From Prunella strophiata (Eukaryota; Chordata; Aves; Passeriformes; Prunellidae), in the NCBI GenBank assembly GCA_036583965.1, contig JAZBQD010000015.1:22721310-22785309 (forward strand): a stretch of 64,000 nt of DNA, given 5' to 3'. The notes under the pieces are model-generated. The model was not told the origin of the DNA. It was given only the letters and a program-made list of their open reading frames with translations, and ran no database searches. A program made the position numbers and the translations under genes. Below are positions 36,434 to 50,450 of this stretch, in pieces. The first letter of the stretch is position 1, and every line of letters starts with the position of its first letter.

Positions 36434-39400
36434 TAAAAAGAGGCCTTCCAGGAGAATATTTTACCACATTTTAAGAAGCCTTAAATCTATATTTTAGTTG
36501 GCTACTTGGTGGCAGTGCCTTACTGCGCATTTAAGTACTTATTTGCCATTTCCACCTGGAATTCAACAAACTTCTGTTTGAACAGGAGTTCAAACTAGAA
36601 ATCCCATTTTTGACAGGGAGAGGTACCAAACAGATGTTCAATTTTACTGAGTAAAATTGCTAATTTCTGTGGCTTCTTGAAATGTATGGGCTAATTTAAA
36701 GCACTGGAGCCACTGGAAAATAACAAGAATCATTTTATGATGGAGGCCTTGAATACATACAGAGGTCTTTGGTCCTTTATGCAGGGACAATGACTGTGCA
36801 GCAAACTTCAGTATTACTGAGAAACTTGGAGAAAGAATAGTTGCTTGGATTTTTATTTTTACACAAGTGAGTAATGCAGAACATAAAGTTTCTCCAAGCT
36901 TTGGCAAGAGTGCACAGGTAGAGCACAGGGAAGGACATCCAGAGCCTCTGACCTACAAGTCATCTCTATTAGCAGGCTCAGCTCCTGGCAAATGCAAGTG
37001 CCTTAGTTTCACCCCACAAAAGAAACCATCATGCTCCATGCTACCTTCTGCTTGTCTCACAGTACATGAACAGACTGGGGCACTCACCAAGCCTCCCCTG
37101 AGGCTCAACAATTTGTCACACCCTTGTCACATACAGTCTGTCACAGGCATCCAGACCAGTACCCACAGACAGGCACTAGGGCACTGGTGTATTTCTTTGC
37201 TTAAATCCATCACTTAAGCCTGTGCTTTCCACTTTATCTACTTGTACACTCTTCTTTTATCCAGTTTGACAGAGCAATCCTGTTTAGAAACTTTAAACTT
37301 ATTTAAAACTTCAAGTTTTTAATAACTAACAGCAGTGATCACCCCTGGGTTTAGATACCTTCATACACTTGTGGATAAATGTGCACTCATATCCATATGG
37401 TTGTGTGGATGTAACCAGTCTGACTTCATGTGTATGCTGTGTGCAAATATGTTAAACACCAAATAAACAGAGAACAATATCTAATTTCTATCCCAAAGAA
37501 GAAGCTGAATAAAGTCATTTAAAAGATAGCACAGAACCCAAGGAATTAAATTAATGTTTTGCAAATATTTCCCTCATTACTCACTTGTTTACTGTGATTC
37601 TTAACCTAGTTTTCCACAAGTGTGCTTACCCTGTCTGTCCTGTCTGTCCATCAGTTTACCCTAATTGTATTTGGCAGACAGTAGACATCTTAGAGGACAC
37701 TCACACATATTTGCTGAAAATCTGAAATGTCTGATGGAAACAGGAGAAGAACTCAGCTGTTGTTTAATCTGTTTGGCAGCAGACAGCCAGTCCACAGCCA
37801 TATGTTCTCTAGAAAATTAACATGTATGTGTCTCTGATCATCACACACAGTGTCTTGCTCAACAGCAGAAAAAAACATAAGAGAGCTTAAAGTACTGTGG
37901 AGGGACAACAGACCAGAGGCAGAATTGACTGTGCTGTTGCAGAAGTAGACTGGCAGTATGGATAGGGCTCAGGAGGGCAGGAATAAGAGTTTACTGCATT
38001 GAAATAAGTCATACAAGACACAGGACAACAAGCCTAGGTTAAACTGCTTATTCTGCTGCTCAGGGAGTTTCACTCTTCACACAAAAATACCAAATCCCTT
38101 CCCTCAGATCAGGCTTCCTCCAGTGCTCAGGCTCCTCATCTTCTCACCATGGAAGGCCTCAACTTCCACACCTGCTTCCCCAGGAAAAATTTTGTTTGGG
38201 AACTTGCCAGAAGTCTAGTATGCTGCTTGCACCAGGAGAGAGAGCACTTGGCAGCCTCTTGCTGAGCTCAGATATCTCAGACTGTGATATGTCTGGATCA
38301 CACCAGCTCCTGGGACTAAAGCCTCCAAGTCACTCCCACACTTGAGTTCCTTCCACAGCAGTGAAGTGCATCTCCTCCAAGCCCCTGGCCTGTTCCCTCC
38401 AAAATATCTCTTCCTTTAATTGGTCTTGGCTTAGGAATGAGTACAAATAAATCCATTGATATCACAACTTAATGCTCAGCATCTTAATGCATCAAATCTT
38501 TATATGACTAAACTTAAACTCTCAGAGATACAATGTAAAGCTAGTCAACATCCATAAATCCAGCAGTTAAAATGAAAATAATGTAGTAAAGAAAGAGATT
38601 TAACCACATACAGAATAGCTGAAAGTAATTCATGCTGTCTACCCAACTACCTGCCAGCGAGGTTGTAATTCAGCTGACAGTGTTCTCAACAGATGTTGTC
38701 TGACTGTCAAAAAAAATAAAATGTCTGGGTTCATTTCCAATATAGAAATGGAATGGAAATAAATATGAAATATTTTTCCATCTGTTACATTGCTGAGTCA
38801 CTAGAGAATATTATCCCCAAATGTGCATACTTCTAGATTAATTGGTCTATAGCTGTCTGGCAACTAGAATTCAAAAAAAAATTCTCCAAGGCACTGATTC
38901 CACCACATTACAGAAGATATATGGAGATGATTGCTGCAAAGAGAAATATTAGCCCAAGCACTAGAAGAAGAAATCCTTGAAGATACTGTGCTGTCTTATT
39001 ATACATTAATTAATTCACAGTTTTTACAATGAGTCTCCTGAGAGCCTGTAAATAATGTGTCTTCAACCAAAGCACTTCTTGCCTGGACTTGGTGCACAGC
39101 CTGTGCTTGCAGGGATCTGCACAGCAGGGTGGGATTGGGGGTGAAGAAAGGAGAAAGAGGGATTTCTCCCCAAGGAGAAAGAGGGATTTCTTGGGGTGAG
39201 ACTTGGCACTTATGTGCTGTTTGAATGCAAGCCCCTAGTGGGAGCAGCATAAGGCTCCAGGCAGTATGAAGTCTCCAGGAGCCACAGATTATGCCAAGAT
39301 AATTCATCCACTTCAAGTGGCTGTGATGGCACTAAGCCTCCTCACCTTCCTTTGTGTTGTTTTTTTCCAGGGTGTTAATCACCACACCTTGTCTCACCTG

Positions 39401-41829
39401 GACCTACATGCCTGGCACTCTTGGAGGTGCCTTCCAGTGCACAGGATTTCAAATGAAAGTTGCAGAGGAAAGTCATGGCAGCCTAGGAGGGGCCATGCCT
39501 GTGATGGCCAGGCAGGCTCCATCGTGTGTCCTGCCTGCATGAGGCTGGAGGAACCTCCATCATTTCTCTTCTAGTTGATCATTCCCCCTAAGAAGTGAAG
39601 TCTTTTACCTGATGGATATTCTCAGGTGGCCTGAAAGGATCAGGATCACCTGCTCAAGAGTTGCATCATCTTCTCAGAGCACAGTAGAACTGCCCAATCT
39701 TTTTCAGGGGATAATAATTTTCAACACCAGGTTAGCATAAAAGAAACAATAACCTCTCAGCTAGGCCTCCTCTAGACAGGAGATCAGTCCTCTTGCAACT
39801 CACACGAGACCAGTCATGAGGTGTTTGCCCATATTCTGCTTCATTACATGGGGCACTTTCCCAAGTCAAGCATTAGGCCAAGGTTACCATTGTGATAGAG
39901 ATGGAAATCAATGGCCTGCACCAAGTCTGTCTCAAACCATGCCCACTATTTACCCATCTGTGCTTTACCCCATTTAAATGAAGATATGTTTGGCAGAGAA
40001 GAGCAACCCTATGGCAAAGTAGAACTGACTCTTTAAAAGCCCTATTTTCTACTTCTTAATATTATTTACATGTGATCATTTTTTATTGCTAATTGCTAAA
40101 TGACACCCATCATCCATTGCAGGAAAAATCAGAGAGCAAGTTAGCTGAGACTTTGACTCACACCCAGACAGCCTCTGGGGTGAGGACAGTTACAGCCCAA
40201 CTCATCCCTGTGAGAGAAATTAACTACCAACCAGGATGTACAGAAATATGGCACAAGAACGCACTCCTCCAAGGCCCTGGGCAGCTTCAGATTACTTTGC
40301 AATCAAAAGGAAATGTGAATGCTAAAATCTTTCATCTGAGCTCATACCTGTAGTTTAAATAATCTCTGTAAAGACTACACTTATGTAGTCAAAAAAGCTA
40401 AAAACCTACCACTCCTCTCAAATTTAGCAATGTGAAGGGTGGTTGAGCACTTAAAGGAATTGCAAACCATCCTAGACATTTTTGAAAGTAATGTGACATT
40501 TAATACCATAAACCAAAGTTTGAGAACCAGCCTTTTTGCAATGATGACATTTTATGAGTTGTATTTCAATGGAGTGAACTCATTAAAAGAACATGAGTTT
40601 GTTGACTGAGGTTTTTCTGCTCTAATATTGGTTAACACTGGTGAACAATTCAAAAGCTCCTAACCATTCAGTTTAAAAATGAGGCAGATAAAGGCATCTG
40701 TTCAGATACCAGTAAGCTAAAGTATTCATAGTGATAACAGAGTCTCGAGACCAGGCACTAGAAGCAGAAAATACAAGAACTCAGCCTATTCTGTTTATTT
40801 GAAGCACATGGTTCTCACTGAATTGAACAGAAAGAACAGGCAAAAGCCAGAACACAGAAAAGAAAAGGAGATGTGGTCAAAAACAATTCACATATGTCAC
40901 ACCAGGAATCAATAACATTAAACAGCAGAAAAAGGCAGTATTACACCAAGGGAGAGGGGGTAAGATGGGGGAGAAGAGCAAGTGTTAATGAATAAACTCA
41001 GTAAATTGGGTTCAACTCCCCAGAAAGTAAAGATAGCTCAGACAAAACTTCCAAGGTGTTTAGAAAAATGCAACAACAAAGAGAAATAATTTTAAAAAGT
41101 AGAGATGGCAGCATGGGGAGACTAAGAGAAAAAGAAGCAAAAGAGCCATCAGAAAAGCAAAGGTCTCTAAAGATTCAACAGGAATGATAGTGTAGAGAAT
41201 AGCCCACAGGCACTGAGCTTTTGGAAGAGAAGACTCAACCAAGTTTAAGTCAATTATTCCATGTGAGTATCATAATCCCAAAATTCATACATTTGCATGT
41301 TTGGTATGTCTTGGAATTGAAGTAAACCTTTCCTTGCCCTGGTCATAAGCATGTTGTTTAACAGCAAGAACTCCATTCATCATCAGGCCAGGTTTGCCTT
41401 TTGTCACACAACCAGTGTTGTAGCTCTCATGCCCACCTTTCCCTGCATTCTGAAGCAAAAATAGATCAAGACTCTCAGTTTCCCTAAGGTGCTCATGATT
41501 GCTGTTCTGCATAGTGTTTTCTCACAGAAGGTTTGTTCATTATAACCTCATCCTGCTGCAAAGAAAGCTTCTTCAAGGATCTGGCTCTTCCCTCTCCACC
41601 ATGAAGTTCCTAACCTCTTTTCCATCTTTGAGTTCCATATGGTCATCACCTCTCACAGGATATCCCAGCAGGTTTGGACCATCATGGTTGTCCCTTCTTC
41701 CAGCACTTTCTGTCAAGACAAGACTGTGCTTTGTGCCACTCCCCCTGCCTGGCACCAAGTCTTACCCACTTTGCTACCAGGGAAGTGTTGATGCTGAGGC
41801 AGCAAGATAAGACTTGAGCATGCAAAAAG
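36434..41829. other. Unique DNA, no gene seen
   Basis: No recognisable gene was found. A 24-bp tandem duplication lies at 39150-39197. The frame at 40093-40353 follows a splice-acceptor-like pyrimidine/AG stretch near 40120, but its translation (86 residues) matches nothing I know and there is no matching donor that I can defend. Confidence 0.5.
39150..39197. repeat. 24-bp tandem duplication
   Basis: A unit starting GGAGAAAGAGGGATTTCT at 39150 is repeated at 39174 with differences only near the end of the unit. It is a small recent local duplication. Confidence 0.88.
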
Positions 41830-42300
41830 CCGTAGCTGTGCACAAAGGAGTAGTTACTCTGTAACAGGGCTATGTGAATGAAGCATTTTTAAGAAATTAG
41901 TAAATTTAGTGGAATAAGCCAACTGCAAAAGCTAACCACTGGCTATTGGACCAGACAACCTTATAGAGCATGCACAGAAAACAGAGGTGAAAAGTCCAAG
42001 CTGACCACCAGGAGGCTGACAACCACCTTGTGCAGAAACCATGTGTGTCCTACAAGGGCTTACATAATCATTAGAAACTATATTGTAATATGAAAGGTAA
42101 GAAAGTTTAATGTGCACATTAAGTAAAAAAGTATAAAATCTAGTGCTGTGCAAAGAATGGATGAGTGAGTTTGTGGATGCAGCTATCCCCCTCATTCCAG
42201 GCCTTGAATAAACAAATATCTGCTCTATAGGCATTGTACCATGGAGTACTGTTTTCTTGCCTAGTTTTTGGGCATCAGTATCTAAAACAGAGTTAAAGGT
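41830..42300 (+). mobile_element. Possible solo LTR (LTR-like promoter/poly(A) layout)
   Basis: The block has the order of elements expected in an LTR read on the plus strand: an inverted CCAAT box (ATTGG, 41945-41949), a good TATA box (GTATAAAATC, 42131-42140) and an AATAAA at 42207-42212, about 75 bp further on. I could not find TG...CA ends with a matching target duplication, so the edges are guesses. It could also be an unrelated promoter-like stretch or an old degraded LTR. Confidence 0.4.
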
Positions 42301-44879
42301 GTTTTTCCCTTAAATTGCAGATGTCAAGGGTAGGGTGTCTGCTCCTGGGTATCAAACATTGTCTTTTCCTACAAATTAACTTTCAGAATACACCAGGTAA
42401 GTAAGGTGTCCTGTGGGTACCTACTCACCTGTGGATGCACAGATGAAAGATCCAGGATGAATCAAAATCACTTCACTCAGAGGATATCTCTTAGAGCTGA
42501 ATAACTCATTGTATAGGCTTTGCAAAAATAAGTGAGTGCTCCGGAGGGTTGGATTGTGGGATTTTTTTTATTTTTCTGATAATAATATTGGGAGCTATGA
42601 TAGCTGTCCTCTCCTTACCTTTTTTCTTTTCTGAAACTTTCCTTCAGGGAACTTCATTTGCTACATGCACACATGCATACAGTGCACAGGACAGTCTTAA
42701 GTGTTTCTGTTTGTGATACAGGTGATGATTTTCTTCTTGTCTTGTAGAAAGGGAAACATCTGAACTCCTTTTCTAACGCCAGTCACAATATGTCACTCTC
42801 TTTTTGTGCTCACCCCAAAGCATTCACTGCAGTCATTGCTGGGTATTTGCCCTGTGGACCAATCCAGCATAACTACTCTTGTATTCCTGCCTCCTCATAC
42901 CCAGTATTCTGGGAGTGGACAGGGCAGCTTTCCAATGTTTACAGCCTGTGCCTGTGTGCTGTTTCTGCCTGCTAGAAAGGGTCAGCTTGACTCTCACTGG
43001 CCGGGATGTGTACAGGCCAACAGGATTCCCTAGAACAAGAAATTTAAAAACTGCAGTGACCTTTTATTCACTGCAAGAGACAGATGCAGCATGATAACAG
43101 GTACCCAGCAATGTGCTGGAATTGAAGGTTTTTAAAATTAATCTGGACAGTGCTATGTCTGACCTGATCTAGAGATGGCAACAGTCCTGTTTTCACCAGG
43201 CAGTTCCCATCAACATCACTTTCAGTGGTGTTCTCATAATTTTAAACTGGACACAAAGAAAAAGGACAGCCCTGAGGTAGCTTTCAGTCACTGACAGGAA
43301 ATCCATCTTTCCAGTTGTGTTTGTCTCCTTTATTAATTCCTGTAGCTTGCACCAAAAACACAGTCTGTCTGTCTCTGATACTGGACCTGTTGGGGAGTTC
43401 TTGGCAGACCCCTAAATGTCAGTGCTTGTGTCTTCTCAGCTTGGGCAAGATCAAGTTCATGGTGTTCTGGAGGGTTTTTAAAATAAAGAATAGAATAGAA
43501 CAAAACAGAACCTGAATGTTTAGTTGGTGAATACAGAACAATGAACCAACTCATAGATTATTACACAATACATGAGATGGCTAAAATAAACATGTACTAA
43601 ACAGGTAAAATGCTTAAAAACAAAATAAGGCTGGAAGTTACATTTCCTTTTTAGATGTAGTCCCCTAGGAACGTCAGTACTCATGCTAATTTAGAATTCT
43701 TACTGAATGCTGGATATTTTTTCTCTAAGAGTAGTGAATGTTTCTATAAATTGAACAAGCAAAGGTGCACTTGGAAATGGGATAAGAGAGAAAGCTTAGC
43801 TACTAATGCCACAATGAAAATCTCCCACTCTGATGAGTGTGAATGAAATCTCCACATGGTTGATTTCTAGGCTTTTTTTGGCAAATATGGTCAGCATGAA
43901 AGAGGGAGAGAATAAAGATGAGAAAGACTTCAAGGGAAAAAAAACGTAGAGTAGGTCTGTGCAGCTTGTTTTACTCTGCTGCTGGTGAAATAATAATTTG
44001 TTTCCAAATAGCCCCACAGCTCCCAATAGCTCTGACTGGCTATTACTCCACTGTTCTGGCACGTTGCTAATGACTGTGCATTTTCTTTTATTGTCATCAA
44101 GAGTGTCTGGAGTTCATTATATAGGAATAGCCTCCATGCTTTTCAAACTAGATTTGGGGATATAAGTAGAAGGGATCAGTGATTATAGGTTTTGCTAATT
44201 CTGTGGTAGCCCATCACAATCATTGGAAGAGTGAATAAGAAAAACAGCCACTTGGGAAGCTGTGAGAAGTTGTGAGTATGTGTAATAGACCATTGTGAAA
44301 ATGGGACATAATATCATTTTTTTGGTAACTGTTGTATTTAAAAGTCCTATCAAGACCAAAAATAAACTAAAAAGATAGCATTTTCAATAGCTATAAACTA
44401 AAAGAAAACCTTCTATTCTATGAAATTCAAATCAAATGCTTGCACTGATTCACACATTTTAACAGGCCACAAAGATGTAACAGTGGCAACGTTTTCTTCT
44501 AAGAGCGTATAAGACACAATCCTTTTCCTAAAGGGGAAAGAATGCATGCTGAAAACCCAGAGGACAGCTCAGGGAGCTGCTCACAGAGAGATTAGATACC
44601 ACATAAAAATATTACATTGAGTCAAACATGGGACAGAAGTAGAAAATATGGCCATTGAGGTTTTTTTTCTTCTATTACTTCTCAGCATGTGATATGTTTT
44701 TAAAGATTCAGGAATGTACTGAAACATTAAATCCAAATTCTCAGAATTTAAAGCCTTTACATGTAGCAGTCTTGATACCTTGATGCATTTTTCCTTACCT
44801 GTGAGTATTACTTCTAACCAGATATTGAACTAGACACTCCTACTCCAAATGCATGAAATGCTAACTGAAATGAGGCTGG

Positions 44880-45010
44880 ATCCCAGTGAAGACTACTAGA
44901 CTATGGAATAAACTCCCAGAGGAGGTGATGTAGAATAAACTGCTTCAGAAATGGAAAAGTAGACCAGACAAGGTACTAAGAAACATAACCATGAAAACAA
45001 TTCCCTAATA
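44880..45010 (+). mobile_element. Probable old CR1 fragment
   Basis: The text around a TGGAATAAACTCCCAGAGGAGG core, followed by a block resembling a decayed KWKSRPDKVLRN-type stretch, resembles the region near the end of ORF2 in ancient amniote CR1 copies, where a comparable WNxLPxE phrase occurs. It is short and highly diverged, and I rely on memory of the family's typical wording, so confidence is modest. Confidence 0.4.
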
Positions 45011-48000
45011 CAGAGACAGCACCTTGCCTATCTTTAAGAGCTGATGTGGTATTCTGCAACTTGTATTCCTTTGCTCTCTCTGGGAAACCATCCTGAAAAG
45101 TATTAGACCTGCTCACCTGGTCAGTAATGGACAGACTTACTGACAGGCACTGGTCTTCTAAAGATGGTACAATTCACCTAACTGACCATTTTACTTTCAT
45201 CTGAACCTGGCAAAGAAGAGAGTACAGCATAGTAACAAATGAAGAGTTGACTGGGGACAGAAAAAGGAAACTAAAGCAAGAGCTCATGACTGTGCAACAC
45301 TTCTCCTGCCATCAATCTAGCCACCTACCACTGTACCCTCACCCCAAAAGCCAATTTCCAGTCCTTGCCTTTGCAGTTTTCAGGTTTTTTTCTCACCCTC
45401 CTGTGCTATTGCACAGTAGAGGGAAAGGGAACTGAGTGCCCCAACATTCTAAGGGGAAATTTTCCTAGAGTTACTAAAGGAGAAGACAGTGTTCACAAAC
45501 ACTGATGAGCAGCACTGGACACATTGCAGGATTGGACCAAAGGGACAAAACGCCTGTTGAACTGAATGTGAGCAGATACCAGGGGCTTAAGCTGTGGCTG
45601 ACTGAATTGAACAAAGCCTGGGAGGTGAGAACAAGGCCATTACTACAATAAGTCTACATGTTTTGATCTATACTATAAGGATGAGCATTATCAGGAGTAG
45701 CGATCAGGGCACACACATTCCCCTGGAGATTAATCACTGTTTGGAAAGAGCTGAGGGACAGACGGCCTTAGGGCATTAACCCCAAATGGCCATTAATCCC
45801 CCAAAATGCCATCTACCCATGCCTTTGTCGCTATTAAAAGGTAAAAAAAAACTTTGAAATGGAAAGGGACAGACTGAAAACCAGTATTTTCTTCTTCTTT
45901 CCAGCAAGGCAGTTCTGATGTGTGCAATAAGCCAAATCAATCAAATATTGAAGTATTGAATTTTCCCTTTTTCTCCTCTTTCTTAAGAATAAAAGTAAAT
46001 TTTTTCAGTACAGAACAGAAATTTCAGCTATAAGAAACTGAGGGGAAGAGACAGACTGATATACTACTGGGCTTTAAGCTGGTGTACTTTATCCATTAAA
46101 AGGCCACATTGATCTGACCACTGTGATCAGTTTGTGAGATTCAAAATAGAAAAAATTAACCTCATACTAGGTGCAACTGACTCCCAAGATATCTGTATAC
46201 ACATAAAGTGAAATAATTAGACCTTGAATGAAAAATCTTGACAGTACAAAGAAAGACCATGATCTAATATCAGAACAAAGTTAACAGATGTCATTAAGTG
46301 AGACGATTAGCCGATGACGGAAGGTCGCACCCAGTTTACTTTTCACAGTTGACAGATCAAAGTTATTCCTTCAGTTTGAGCAAAGACTAAATACAGTTAC
46401 CCTAGGAAAATCCTTTCACATAACATTAAGTCTCTCTCTGTCTTGTGTTTCTTAGACATGAATTGTCAGGAAAAATACTAGTGAAACAGTACAGAGCAAG
46501 GGCAACCAGCTCACATCATAATGAATGGAAATGCCCTTAGTAGTAGGTAAAAATAAATGTGTAATTGTATCCAGTGGCCTTTACACTCATGTGAATCACA
46601 TGTCTGAGATATTATAAACCTGACTCTAGGACAAGTTAGGCAGCTGTGAATTGAGAGAAGACATTAAGCCACATCCTGATATAGATCCAGCCCCCAAGGT
46701 CCCTTCTGATGCCAATTCTCATCGTCCACCTTCACCCCCATTCCCCTCTGTGCCCCAACTCCTGCCTTGCTATCACTCTAACCCCACTATCCAGTGCTTG
46801 GGCACAAGGCCAGGAGGGGGTCTTAAGTGGTAGGGACACAAGGTGACAGGTGGCAGAGGGAGAAGCACAGCTGCCTTTCCTCCTGTCAAGCCCCAGCCTG
46901 GTGCCCAGAGACCACCCTGTACTCCAGCAGTCTCAACAGGTCCCCTCAAGTCAGTCTCCACCAGTGTCAGGAGAGCAGCACAGCACCACCACCAGCTCTG
47001 GGGACACACCACTGCCCAGCCAGGCACCACCCCCCTCATGCCCAGGTGGGCACCCAGCATGGCTAATGCATGCTGCAAATTGGGACTCAGGTTGCCATAA
47101 TTCCTTTTTCAGCACTAGATTCTTACATAGTATCTGTCCCAAGTTTTGGATAGCTGCTGTTAGTGTTGGGTTTTGCTCTTGTTTTTTCTTGCTTGTTCTC
47201 CAGAACTGGCAGAAAAGGCAATATTTAAAACTCAGATTTTAAACCTGACCTACTTTAAACCTTTTCTGTTACAAAGTGTGATTAATTTTACATTGGTTTT
47301 TACTTAGAGAGAGACTGAATTTTCGCACATGCAGTCTTGAAATCTAGAGTGAAAAAACACACAGGAAATATCCTCACCTTCAGTAAATTCACTTTAGTCC
47401 AGCTGTGCATCCAATATGTGTCAATTTACTTAATAACACCATCATATAATATGCAATATGGTACAACATTTATTTTCTTTTGTCCATTCAGTCTACAGGC
47501 TTGATTGGGTTGGCTTAAAAACTATGAGCCTTTATCTCAATGCTACCCACTTTTACAAGCTTTCAATAATGCATGTGCCCCCATCTAAAGAAAAAGGAAA
47601 CACCAGACTCCAAATAAGTCACAGAACAGGTATTAAAAACATGCTCATACCATAATAAATAAAGGGGAAAATAACACATTTATCCTGCAATAAATATATT
47701 CATCAACTCAGTGTGGTAGAGTTTCAATAGGCTGCAATTCAAATATTTTACAAAACCCAATGTCAGCTAAAGTTACCATTTGAATGCAGAGAGACTAGCA
47801 TTAAAGAATGTTTTAAAATGCAGAAAGATTATGCTGGCCACTGCCCTGTGCAAACTGGAGGATTTGCTGCCTGCCAAACCTGCTGCAGGATGAGAATCAA
47901 GACATTCAGACCCTGACAGGGAAGAATGATTGTTTCATTGTGTGAAGGTATTTCTGTTACATGAAGCACACCAGCAGGGTTCTTCATCAGAGAAGCGCAC

Positions 48001-48136
48001 AGTGGATTATAAAATGTCTTAACTCTGTGGTCCTCAGGAATTTCAGCAGTTATCAAAGTAAGAGGACCAAAGAAAGTGGTGACTAACAGAGAAAAGAAAG
48101 GAAGGATTTAACCTTTGTCCTGAGGGTGATAAAATA

Positions 48137-48180
48137 GCATCACATGGCTGAAAATCAGTCTAACTTCAGCCATGTGATGC
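48137..48180. repeat. Perfect 16-bp inverted repeat with 12-nt loop
   Basis: The left arm GCATCACATGGCTGAA (48137-48152) and right arm TTCAGCCATGTGATGC (48165-48180) are exact reverse complements, separated by 12 bases. Transcribed RNA from either strand would form a stable hairpin. No open frame or known element surrounds it. Confidence 0.95.
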
Positions 48181-50119
48181 AGTTGACACAGTCACTTTTG
48201 TGAAAGTTACAGGATGGCATCAGTAGTTGAAAGGTCATATTTGAAAGACTTTCTAAATACACCATCAAAATACTGGCTGGAAGACTCTGTGAGGCCTTAT
48301 TATGCAGCTACAAGTCAGAACATATTTGGCTCCTTTTTGCACTGAAAGCCCTTGTTACACACCCAAGAGGAGCAGGCAGACCACAGGAACTGTAGCACAC
48401 AATTGAGACATTCGCTTGAGGTACAGGCAATGTACCAAATCTCAGTTCTCATTGCATAGAGCCCATCTCCACCTGTCTCAGCACTTCTACCATGCCAGTT
48501 ACAGCAGCATTTAGGTGGAATTATGAGTGGACTTAATTAGGCAGGAGACATTTTCTAGAGGCATCACTGAAGACACGGACCAGATTCTCTGCACTATGTT
48601 GGTGGTGTTGTTGGGAGAGCACAAAAATGTGTTTGTGTGTTTCAATCTTCTTTCAAGGGAACATGTTCCTCAAAGCAGCAGGAGCTCTGTCACCACTGTG
48701 TGCTCAAACAGACCAACTTGACCTGTGGAGTTGGTAATTGTTCTTTATTTCCTCTTCTCAAGACTGTTCTGCTCTTATCTTCCATGATCCAGTCCACCAT
48801 GTCCTGTCCTTCTCCCAGTGGTTTCATGACTAAGCCTTCTTGTAGTTCTTCCCCTACCAAACTAGCCAATCCATCCATGTCTGCCCTGGCAAACCCAGCT
48901 CCTCACCACTCAGTCATGACTGCTAACAAAGGTCATCTCCTACACCTTCTCTTGTAGAACCTCATCTACTTGCCAACATGTGCCTTTTTCCTGATAATTC
49001 TCTCTCTCCTGACTTTTTATCTCCCCCTGTATAACTCCATAATTTACTCTGGCTCAGACAATTAGCCTGCTTAGCTTTCTGGTGAGATCCATGTGATCAG
49101 AACTCATTTCCTGAACTTTCCTTCTGCAGTTTTCCTGCTCTCCCATTATCACTGGTAACACCAAGAGGTTTTTCACAATCTACTCCACACTTTTAGAGAC
49201 ACCAACTCTTAAGAAATAGATGATATAGCTGTCTTTCACCTCTTACAGAAAAATAGTGAGCTTCTTTTTAAACTGACCTCTCATATTTATCACAGGAATT
49301 TGGACAGATCCAAAAATTTTCTCCATGGTTTTGTGATCATATTCCTGCATGCTGACTCATATAGCATCAGATGAGAGTTCAAGATCCAAGAGCATAAACT
49401 GCCATAATTATCTTTAAAGGGGCACAACATCAATTTCTCACACACTTTTTAGAATATTTCCCCAAGTGTCTCTAAAGGGGAACAGGCAAACATTCCTAAG
49501 CTGAACAGCCTTAAGCAAACATTTTTCAAAAGAGTAGGCTGCCAGCCTGGGAGCAGTACTGAACTTCTGCATTCCCCTCAACCCAGAGTAACTTTCTTGA
49601 AAAGCAGATGAGTGATTCCAGTAAAACTTTTTCCCAACTTGCCCATACAAGTAAGAAGACTGCAAGATAGGTCCAGGTCAATTCATTCTGCAAAACACCT
49701 TGAAAAAGCCCAGATACTTACAGAGGCTAGGAACTCCCCCACTGTGCCTTAAAATTATCCTTTTGTTCCCCAGAAATCTCAGATCTAATCAGTCAGCTCA
49801 TGAAGAATGAAAGAAGCCAAATTTACAGTCAGCCTTCTTCTGCCTATTTAAAAAAGAGGTACAAGGCTGTGGGAGCAATACAACCTTCCCATGCCTGTGA
49901 CCAGACCTGGGAAAGGATCCCATGTGCAGCTATGAGTGCAGTTCATTGCTTTGCCCCAAGGCAGCTCCAAAGTGGCTACTAAGTAATTCCAGCAATGACA
50001 AGCAGCCCCTGATTGCTTTTCAGATGACTTTACAGACACACTGCTGGCTAGGGAGCTATTAAACCACAGGCCACCCAGGCCTTGCTGGATAGTAACCACT
50101 GTCTGTCACTGCTGGCTCA

Positions 50120-50125
50120 TCTCTT
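50120..50125. repeat. Target-site duplication TCTCTT, left copy
   Basis: TCTCTT directly precedes the TG of the solo LTR and recurs at 50577-50582 directly after its CA. A 6-bp duplication is the size typical of class II (alpha/beta-retrovirus-like) integrases. Confidence 0.9.
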
Positions 50126-50360
50126 TGTTGTATTGCACTAAGTAGTTTTTAGTTGATAATTGTTTTTGCACTGGGTGTTTGGATGATTTGCACTGTTATA
50201 TAATCTGTATCCTGTTGTATCACATGGTGTGTCCCATTCCTCCCCTTTCCCCCCCAGGCCCTGGTGGGCAGGGGTTAATCCCGGGTTCACCCCTCCCCTC
50301 GCCCCTTCCCCCTTGTATCCCATTGCCTGTGGTCCCCTTCCTCTGCCACCCTTCCCCTGA

Positions 50361-50370
50361 CCTTAAAACC
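50361..50370 (+). promoter_or_regulatory. TATA-like box of solo LTR
   Basis: CCTTAAAACC lies about 235 bp after the LTR start and 80 bp before the poly(A) signal, the expected place for the LTR promoter. Confidence 0.6.
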
Positions 50371-50444
50371 CCCTAGCATAGGTGAGGTCGGTCTCTTTTT
50401 CACCTGGGAAGCCCTTTGGATTGTCTGGTGGCTCCTACCAAGGA

Positions 50445-50450
50445 AATAAA
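50445..50450 (+). promoter_or_regulatory. Poly(A) signal of solo LTR
   Basis: A perfect AATAAA, followed by a T/G-rich stretch (GGACTTTGTTCC) suited to downstream processing. Confidence 0.75.

Larger units (their letters stand above)
42301..50119. other. Mostly unique DNA, no gene seen
   Basis: No gene was recognised. The region holds an old CR1 scrap near 44880-45010 and a perfect 16-bp hairpin at 48137-48180. A locally GC-rich patch at about 46650-47100 has frames of up to 130 codons in several overlapping phases, proline/serine rich with no known domain, so I do not call a gene there. Confidence 0.5.

Noticed and set aside
40093..40353. Possible exon after an acceptor-like site
   Set aside because: The 86-residue translation is unfamiliar and no donor or neighbouring exon supports it.
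46773..47242. Overlapping frames of up to 130 codons
   Set aside because: They are proline/serine rich, open in several phases and on both strands, which is typical of local base composition and not of a gene.
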